From positions 1-51,522 of the forward strand of contig JAATGQ010000007.1 of the NCBI GenBank assembly GCA_015654595.1: a stretch of DNA of 51,522 nucleotides. Reading direction: 5' to 3'. The stretch is from Chitinophagales bacterium (GTDB lineage: Bacteria; Bacteroidota; Bacteroidia; Chitinophagales; Chitinophagaceae). The notes beneath the pieces were generated by a model. That model was not told the DNA's origin. It searched no databases and saw only the letters and a list, made by a program, of their open reading frames with translations. This document shows, in pieces, positions 42,557 to 49,366 of the stretch (position 1 is the first letter of the stretch; each line of letters opens with the position of its first letter). A program made the position numbers and the translations under genes.

Positions 42557-44481
42557 ATGAACCGTCACCTTTTACTGCTCACGCTGCTGCTCCCCCTGCT
42601 CACCCGATGCCAGGACCGGCGCAACAGCGGAGATGTAGAATTCGTAAAAAGCAACTATGACAAACAGGAAGTATATATCCCCATGCGCGATGGCGTAAGG
42701 CTCTATACCGTCGTCTATACGCCAAAAGATCATAGCCGTCCCTACCCCTTTCTGATGTGTCGGACCCCTTACTCGTCGGGACCTTATGGCGATACTGTTT
42801 ATAAACGCAGCCTCGGCCCTGATTCCAGGACGATGTATGAAAAATATATCTTCGTCTACCAGGATGTCCGCGGCCGCTACATGAGCGAAGGCGAGTTCCA
42901 GGAAATGACGCCGGCAAAGGATGTCAAAAAAGGGAAGGAAGACACGACGAAAGCTCCGATACCTGGGACTCCATCGACTGGTTGCTGAAGAATATCACGG
43001 GCAACAACGGCCGGGTCGGCATCTACGGCATCTCCTACCCGGGTTTCTATGCTTCTGCGTCGCTGCCGAACGCGCATCCCGCTATCAAAGCCGTCTCGCC
43101 GCAGGCGCCCGTCACAGATGAATTCATCGGCGACGACGCCAATCACAATGGCGCCTTCTTTCTGCTGGACAATTTTGACTTCGATAATTTCTTTGACATC
43201 AAAAGACCCGGACCAGTAAAAAAATATAGCGGCCATATCTTCAAAGCGGACTATACCGACGCGTATCAGTTCTTTCTGAAGCTAGGCCCTCTTAAAAACA
43301 CCAACCTGCCCCAATACTTCAACAACCAGGGCAAGATCTGGAACGAATACCTCGAACACTCGACATATGATCTCTACTGGCAGGCGCGGAATATCCGGAC
43401 ACATCTCAAGAATATCAAACCCGCTGTACTCGTCGTAGGCGGCTGGTTTGACGCGGAAGATATGTTTGGCGCGCTGCGTACCTATGAGGCGATCGAAAAA
43501 CAATCCCCCGGTAACGACAACCATATCGTGATGGGGCCATGGACACATGGCGGCTGGGCAGGCAAAACCTGGACGGGATTCGGACCGCTTGCTTTTGGTC
43601 AAAACATCAATGACCAGTATCATGAGATAGAAACAAAGTTCTTTGACCACTATCTCAAAGACTCGGCCATGAACCCGCTGGCGGAAGCCACGGTTTTTGA
43701 AACCGGCAGCAACCAATGGAAACAATATACGGCCTGGCCGCCGGCAGAAGCAAAACCGGTAAAGTTTGTCTTTTCCCAGAACGGAGGATTAGCAACACCT
43801 GGATTACCCGACAACCCGCTTTCTGTGTCAGCGATCACACCCGGCACTTATCCGGCTCCAAAAGGTCAGAAGCGCACAGCCACCTATGACGAATACACAA
43901 GCGATCCCGCCAACCCCGTTCCTTATATAGATGGCGTGCACGCCCAGCGGGATAACCAGTACATCGTCACCGACCAGCGCTTCGCTGCAGCCCGTCCCGA
44001 TGTCCTCTGTTTCCAGACAGAACCGCTGACCAGCGATCTCAACGTCACCGGCCGGCTCAAAGCGGATATCTTCCTCTCCACTACAGGACACGACGCCGAC
44101 CTGATCGTAAAGCTCATCGACGTACTGCCGGGAAAAGAAGAAGGGATCACCACACAACAGGATCCTACAGGCTACCAGCGGCTGGTCAGAGCCGAAGTCT
44201 TCCGCTGCAAGTTCCGCAACGGCTACGAAGTACCCACGGCGCTCCATCCCAACCAGGTATCGGAAGTCGCCTTCGATCTCAACGAAGTTGCGCACACCTT
44301 TAAAAAAGGTCACCGTATCATGGTCCAGGTACAAAGCAGCTGGTTCCCGCTGGTCGATATCAACCCGCAGACCTTTGTCAATATCCCGACAGCCGACGCT
44401 TCGGAGTTTGTCAAAGCAAACATCCGCATCTGGCACGACAACACGCATCCCTCCGGAATCACGCTTCCTGTCATACAATAA
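42557..44481 (+). pseudogene. CocE/NonD-family hydrolase, copy 2, broken by a one-base deletion
   Basis: The first part (42557-42988) starts with a lipoprotein-like leader (LLPLLTRC) and reads normally to residue 130 (KKGKEDT). It then shifts and stops at TGA 42986-42988. The rest is in another frame: SSDTWDSIDWLLKN overlaps the end of the first part and continues to 44481 with all catalytic parts (GIYGISYPGFY, GGWFDAEDMF, MGPWTHGGW). Insertion of one base between 42945 and 42946 restores DTDESSDTWDSIDW, matching TDIDEASDTYDAIDW in copy 1. The repaired protein would have about 641 residues. Either a pseudogene or a sequencing/assembly error; everything else in the frame looks intact. It was probably co-transcribed with copy 1. 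Confidence 0.85.
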
Positions 44482-44497
44482 ACACCCTTTCGGGACA

Positions 44498-44543
44498 CGA
44501 ATAAAAATAAGCGGGGCTCTCAGGCCCCGCTTATTTTTATTCG
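44498..44543 (+). terminator. Terminator after the CocE/NonD genes
   Basis: Perfect 20-bp stem, 44498-44517 and 44524-44543 (core AAAAATAAGCGGGGC, loop TCTCAG), with an AT-rich base. It ends 1 nt before the -7-like box of the next gene. Confidence 0.9.
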
Positions 44544-44544
44544 A

Positions 44545-44552
44545 TATATTCG
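44545..44552 (+). promoter_or_regulatory. -7-like box abutting the GH20-GH29 start
   Basis: TATATTCG, one mismatch to TAnnTTTG, ends 3 nt before ATG 44556. The same octamer is found at 21136-21143 before the second RND pump. Its -33 position would fall in the terminator hairpin. Confidence 0.35.
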
Positions 44553-44555
44553 GGT

Positions 44556-47408
44556 ATGAGAAAGCATTTCACACTACTGCTCGTAATTTTTTGTACAAAG
44601 CTGATGGCGCAGACACCGGCTGCAGCGATCATCCCCGAACCGGTCAGCACCCGGTGGGGCACAGGAGCGTTTACGATCGACGCACATACCTCCCTGATCG
44701 CTGAAGAATCCGATCGGCCATCCGCCGAATTCTTCAGCAATTATGTTGCACGGCTCTATGGCCTTCACCTGGCAATCGCACGCCCAGGTGTGCAACCGAT
44801 TGCTATGTCTCACCCTATCCGGTTTACCACAAAAGCCGGCGCCCCCGTCGGCGAGCTTCCCGGCGCCAGCGGCAGACTGGGCGGAGAAGACCCCGCGAAG
44901 GAAGGACGGTATGAATTGTCTGTTACACCTGAAGGTATTACCATCACGGGAGACACTCACCCAGGAACCTTCTACGGCATGCAGACACTCATCCAGCTGC
45001 TGCCGTTAAAGCCCTTTATCAGCAACGAAGACGGCCTTACCGTCACAACGGCATCAGGAAACCTTTACATTCCCGCCGTCAGCATAGTAGACTACCCCCG
45101 TTTTGGCTATCGCGGTCTGCACCTGGACTGTGGCCGCCATTTCTTCCCCATCGACTTTGTAAAGAAATATATCGACTATATCGCGCTGCATAAGATGAAC
45201 TACTTCCACTGGCACCTGACAGACGACCAGGGCTGGCGCATCGAAATAAAGAAGTATCCGCTGCTCACTGAAGTAGGAGGCTGCCGCAGCGGCACCATCA
45301 TCGGCCACGCCCCCGGAACCGGCGATGACAGCATCCCTTATTGCGGCTACTATACCCAGGAACAGATAAAAGAGGTGATCCGGTACGCCGCCGACCGCTA
45401 TATCACCATCATACCGGAGATTGAATTGCCCGGCCATTCCTCTGCCGCCCTTACCGCCTATCCCTGGCTGGGCTGCACCGGCGGACCTTATCACGTCCAA
45501 CATAACTTTGGCGTATTCAAAGAGGTCTTCTGCGCCGGCAACGACAGCGTCTTTCAGTTTCTCGACGACGTGCTGGACGAAGTAATGGCGTTGTTCCCTT
45601 CCCGTTATATCCACATTGGCGGTGACGAATGTCCCAAAGACAGCTGGAAGGTCTGTCCCAAATGTCAGCGCAGGATAAAAGACCTGAACCTGAAAAATGA
45701 AGAAGGCCTGCAAAGCTATTTTGTACAGCGCATAGAGAAATACGTCAACTCCAAAGGCCGTCAAATCATCGGATGGGATGAGATCCTGGAAGGCGGTATA
45801 GCTCCCAATGCGTCTATCATGAGCTGGAGGGGTGAAAAAGGCGGCATCGAAGCAGCCCGGCAAAAACACGACGTGGTCATGACACCCGGCGAATACGTTT
45901 ACTTCGATCACTCCCAGACCCGTAACGATGACTCGCTGACCATCGGCGGTTATCTTCCGCTCAGCCAGGTCTACCAATACGATCCCATCCCTCACGGCAT
46001 GCCTGCGGAAGACGCGGCCTATGTCCGCGGCGCACAGGCGAACCTCTGGTCGGAATACATGGCGAATCCCGGTAAAGTAGAATACATGCTCTTCCCGCGT
46101 CTCAGCGCTTTGTCTGAAGTGCTGTGGAGCCCAAAGAGCACACACAACTGGCACGATTTCGAGAAAAGACTGGCCGTTCAGTACAAACGCTATGCGCTCT
46201 GGAAGAACAATTACTACCAGGTCTATTTCCACCCGGCCGATACATTGGTACAAGCAAAGCTGGATCAGTGGCAGGACCTGAAATTTGGCCTGATGATGCA
46301 CTGGGGTACTTACAGTCAATGGGGTGTCGTCGAAAGCTGGAGCATCTGCCCCGAGGACGAAGGCTGGACACAACGCAAAGGGCCCTATGCCGCCGACTAT
46401 CACGACTATGTTCAGGCTTACGAGAAATTACAAACGACATTCAACCCTACAAAGTTTGACCCGGCCAAATGGGCCGCGGCCGCCAAGGATGCCGGCATGA
46501 AATATGTGGTGTTCACGACAAAACACCATGATGGGTTTTGCATGTTCGACACCAAACAAACGGACTACAAAGTCACCTCCACACTCGACCCTTATTCCAC
46601 CAACCCGAAAAGCAATATCGCCAAAGAAGTCTTCAACGCCTTTCGTACCCGGGACTTTCTGATCGGCGCCTACTTCTCCAAACCCGACTGGCACAGCAAG
46701 GACTATTGGTGGCCCTACTTTCCGCCAAAGGACCGTAACGTCAATTACGATCCGTCCCGCTATCCCGACCGCTGGAAAGCCTATAGCGACTATACCTATA
46801 ACCAGATAGAAGAACTGATGACCGGTTATGGCCGCATTGACGTCTTATGGCTGGATGGCGGCTGGGTCCGCCCGTTGTCTACCGTCAATACTTCTATCGA
46901 CTGGCAAAAGAGTATCAGATACGACCAGGACGTCGATATACCAAAGATCGCAGCCATGGCGCGCAGCCATCAGCCCGGTCTTATCGTCGTAGACCGCAGC
47001 GTCCCCGGAGAGTACGAGAACTATACCACACCGGAGCAGCAGGTTCCGCAGCACGCAATGGAAGATCCCTGGGAGACCTGTATGACCATGGGCAACTCCT
47101 GGAGCTATGTTCCCCACGACCAGTATAAGCCCGCTGTACAACTGGTGCAGTTACTGGTAAAGATCGTTTCACGCGGCGGCAACTTCCTGCTCAATGTCGG
47201 GCCTTCACCCGAAGGAGACTTCGATGACACCGCCTATGCCCGCCTGAAAGACATTGGCGCCTGGCTGAAGATCAACGGCGCTGGGATCTATAATAGCCGC
47301 CCGATCCGGCCCTATTCTTCCGAAAACATATATCTGACGCAGTCCAGGGATGAAAAGACGGTGTACGCCTTTGTGCTTGGCACAGGTGAAGACGTCATTC
47401 TGCCCTAA
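44556..47408 (+). CDS. GH20-GH29 fusion: beta-N-acetylhexosaminidase plus alpha-L-fucosidase
   Basis: A 950-residue secreted protein (signal peptide MRKHFTLLLVIFCTKLMAQ). Residues about 25-165 are the GH20 N-terminal domain. Residues about 180-530 form the GH20 barrel, with DYPRFGYRGLHLDCGRHFFP, MNYFHWHLTDDQGWRIEI and the catalytic Asp357-Glu358 pair in HIGGDECPKDSW. After a short linker (KNNYYQVYFHPADTLVQ) a GH29 barrel begins at about residue 568: KFGLMMHWGTYSQWGV, FTTKHHDGFCMFDTKQTDY, and nucleophile Asp767 in IDVLWLDGGW. GRGGNFLLNVGPSPEG-type sequence follows near 870. One chain would remove terminal GlcNAc and fucose. The frame ends at TAA 47406-47408 but continues in phase for 57 more codons of GH29-like C-terminal domain, so this stop may be a mutation or error. 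SusC/SusD genes lie convergent downstream. Confidence 0.9.
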   Translation: MRKHFTLLLVIFCTKLMAQTPAAAIIPEPVSTRWGTGAFTIDAHTSLIAEESDRPSAEFFSNYVARLYGLHLAIARPGVQPIAMSHPIRFTTKAGAPVGELPGASGRLGGEDPAKEGRYELSVTPEGITITGDTHPGTFYGMQTLIQLLPLKPFISNEDGLTVTTASGNLYIPAVSIVDYPRFGYRGLHLDCGRHFFPIDFVKKYIDYIALHKMNYFHWHLTDDQGWRIEIKKYPLLTEVGGCRSGTIIGHAPGTGDDSIPYCGYYTQEQIKEVIRYAADRYITIIPEIELPGHSSAALTAYPWLGCTGGPYHVQHNFGVFKEVFCAGNDSVFQFLDDVLDEVMALFPSRYIHIGGDECPKDSWKVCPKCQRRIKDLNLKNEEGLQSYFVQRIEKYVNSKGRQIIGWDEILEGGIAPNASIMSWRGEKGGIEAARQKHDVVMTPGEYVYFDHSQTRNDDSLTIGGYLPLSQVYQYDPIPHGMPAEDAAYVRGAQANLWSEYMANPGKVEYMLFPRLSALSEVLWSPKSTHNWHDFEKRLAVQYKRYALWKNNYYQVYFHPADTLVQAKLDQWQDLKFGLMMHWGTYSQWGVVESWSICPEDEGWTQRKGPYAADYHDYVQAYEKLQTTFNPTKFDPAKWAAAAKDAGMKYVVFTTKHHDGFCMFDTKQTDYKVTSTLDPYSTNPKSNIAKEVFNAFRTRDFLIGAYFSKPDWHSKDYWWPYFPPKDRNVNYDPSRYPDRWKAYSDYTYNQIEELMTGYGRIDVLWLDGGWVRPLSTVNTSIDWQKSIRYDQDVDIPKIAAMARSHQPGLIVVDRSVPGEYENYTTPEQQVPQHAMEDPWETCMTMGNSWSYVPHDQYKPAVQLVQLLVKIVSRGGNFLLNVGPSPEGDFDDTAYARLKDIGAWLKINGAGIYNSRPIRPYSSENIYLTQSRDEKTVYAFVLGTGEDVILP

Positions 47409-47582
47409 CAGCTGACCATCGATCATTTCACCGCCCCTGCAGGCAGCAAGATCAGCTGTCTTGGCCGGAAAGGTTCCTGGAAATGGACAACTGCCGATCA
47501 TAAAACCGTGATCACTGTCCCCGCCGCTCTTCGCGGCAAGCCGATCGGAAAATATGCAATAGCACTAGCCATCGCAAAATAA
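47409..47582 (+). pseudogene. In-frame C-terminal remainder of the GH20-GH29 gene after a TAA
   Basis: The 57 codons following the TAA at 47406-47408 stay in frame and end at TAA 47580-47582. They read like the last strands of a fucosidase beta-sandwich: QLTIDHFTAPAGSKISCLGR, GSWKWTTADHKTVITVP, then GKYAIALAIAK. A single base change in the TAA (for example from GAA, AAA or CAA) would give a 1008-residue protein. Confidence 0.75.
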
Positions 47583-47612
47583 CAACAGGCCACACAAAAA
47601 AGGCCGCAATGC

Positions 47613-47640
47613 AAGGGGCCGTCCAGCTGGACGGCCCCTT
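47613..47640. terminator. Hairpin between the GH20-GH29 gene and susD
   Basis: AAGGGGCCGTCC (47613-47624) / GGACGGCCCCTT (47629-47640), 12 bp with loop AGCT. No T tract follows on the minus strand and only a T-rich stretch on the plus strand, so it suits the plus-strand gene better; it lies 33 nt from the susD stop. Confidence 0.6.
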
Positions 47641-47673
47641 TGTCTTCTCATTTATGTAGTGAACCCTGTTGTG

Positions 47674-49344
47674 TTATTGTGCATCCCACCAAACCCTCGA
47701 AGTCATCTTGTCTCCGTTGGACAGTCTACCGACTGCCGCCGCATAGTTGACCGGATTTGTGCCAGCCTCGCCGGTAGGATAGGTATATCTTCTCGGTATG
47801 GTCCCGCCTGTTGCATTGCCGACATAATTGATCGGTGTCAGAACAGGATAACCGCTTCTTCTCCAGTTAGCCCAGGACTCGGTCTCGTCCATAAACGAAG
47901 CCACCCAATACTGATCGTTGATCTGCTCCAGCTCCGATCCTGCTACCAGCGGATTCGTCGTCAGGTAGGTATTGATCGCCGCGTCGCTGGGACCCGCGCC
48001 AGCCTGTAATCCCAGCTGCTGCATAGCCCCCTGAACACCGCTGTTAAAGTAGGATGCCGCAGAACTGCCGGTAACCCAGCCCCGCTGAGCCGCTTCCGCC
48101 AGCAGCAGCTGTGTCTCTCCATAGGTCAGGAAAAAGGTCGGCGCATCCGTACGTGCAAAGGTATATCTGTTGACATAAGAATATCTGTTCTGATAGACGG
48201 TTGCAGAGTCAGCCGTACTAACCGCTGGTATACGGGGATAGTTCGGTGCGTAAGAGATATTGGTCGCATCGTCATAGGTATCGTAACCATTGGGCTGCCC
48301 CAGCTGTTTGTTCCAGCTCGTATCGCCAAAGGCTCCTACAGCGGGGCCGCCGGTGAACAGCGTTCCCAGATAAGAAAGCCGCGGATCGGATGTCGACTTC
48401 AGGTAATCGACGAAGGTTTCGCTCAGATGTGCAGCAGAAGCGTCATTGTACACGAATACGCCGCCCGAACCATTGCCGACCTGAGAACTGGAACCATTGG
48501 GAACAGCCGCCTGGTGTGCGACGATCGCATTGTCCGCATTCCCCGCAAACGTTCCTCCCGCTGCCGCCTTTGCCACCCAGGTCGCCGCAGTATTCGGATC
48601 AACCTTGCTCAGCCGCATCGCTACACGTACCATCTCGGAATACGCAAACTTCTTCCACTTCGTAACGTCGCCGCCATAGATAAGATCGGCAGCGCCTGGA
48701 CCGCTGGAAGCAGGGGCAGAAGCATCCAGACCGGATGCAGCCTGATCCAGCTCGTTCAGCAGATCGGTATAGATATCCTGCTGCTTGTCGTATACAGGCT
48801 TTGTTATCCCTGAGATATAACCGAGACCCGCCTGGGAATAAGGAATATCGCCGTACATATCCGTCAGCCGTTGAAACGAAAAGGCCTTAAAGATCCGGGC
48901 AATATTGTACAGGTTCTTTCGGGCTGTATCGGTCTTCGTATGGTAAACGACCTCTACGATATTTTGTATCGGAGCCGAATTAGTATTCTGCAGCGGGTTG
49001 GAGCCGTTTTGTTGAGGACCGAAATCCATATCCCAATACGCAGAAAGATAACCGGGATTGTTGAAATATTTGTCCCCGTCCCAATATCCAGTCGTAGAGG
49101 ATAGATGCTGGATCATACAGGATGCATAGATCAGGTTGCCGCGCCAGTCCTCGTAATCGTTGCCATCCGTGTTCCCGGACATGGTAATCTCGGCATTGGT
49201 CAGCAAATACGCATAGTCTTCGTTTGTACCGATGACCGCATTCGGATCCGTATTGATCGACTCGAAATCTTTTTTACACCCCGTACACAGCAGCAGCAGC
49301 GCCGTAACCAGGGTCAGCAATAAAAATATGTTCTTTTTCATCAT
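47674..49344 (-). CDS. SusD/RagB-family nutrient-binding outer-membrane lipoprotein
   Basis: A 556-residue protein with signal peptide and lipobox LLLCTGC (Cys23), followed by KKDFESINTDPN, the typical start of the SusD-like group that pairs with SusC/RagA. Helical TPR-like segments include NIARIFKAFSFQRLTDMYGD plus IPYSQAG and KFAYSEMVRVAMRLSKVDPN. The insert DYEDWRGNLIYASCMIQHL is of the SusD-like 2 type. It sits on the cell surface as a lid over the SusC barrel and binds the imported oligomer. The ligand is not readable from sequence. It lies 22 nt downstream of the susC gene on the minus strand, as usual. Confidence 0.93.
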   Translation of the reverse strand: MMKKNIFLLLTLVTALLLLCTGCKKDFESINTDPNAVIGTNEDYAYLLTNAEITMSGNTDGNDYEDWRGNLIYASCMIQHLSSTTGYWDGDKYFNNPGYLSAYWDMDFGPQQNGSNPLQNTNSAPIQNIVEVVYHTKTDTARKNLYNIARIFKAFSFQRLTDMYGDIPYSQAGLGYISGITKPVYDKQQDIYTDLLNELDQAASGLDASAPASSGPGAADLIYGGDVTKWKKFAYSEMVRVAMRLSKVDPNTAATWVAKAAAGGTFAGNADNAIVAHQAAVPNGSSSQVGNGSGGVFVYNDASAAHLSETFVDYLKSTSDPRLSYLGTLFTGGPAVGAFGDTSWNKQLGQPNGYDTYDDATNISYAPNYPRIPAVSTADSATVYQNRYSYVNRYTFARTDAPTFFLTYGETQLLLAEAAQRGWVTGSSAASYFNSGVQGAMQQLGLQAGAGPSDAAINTYLTTNPLVAGSELEQINDQYWVASFMDETESWANWRRSGYPVLTPINYVGNATGGTIPRRYTYPTGEAGTNPVNYAAAVGRLSNGDKMTSRVWWDAQ

Positions 49345-49366
49345 GCTCGTTTTTGTAGGATCTTAA

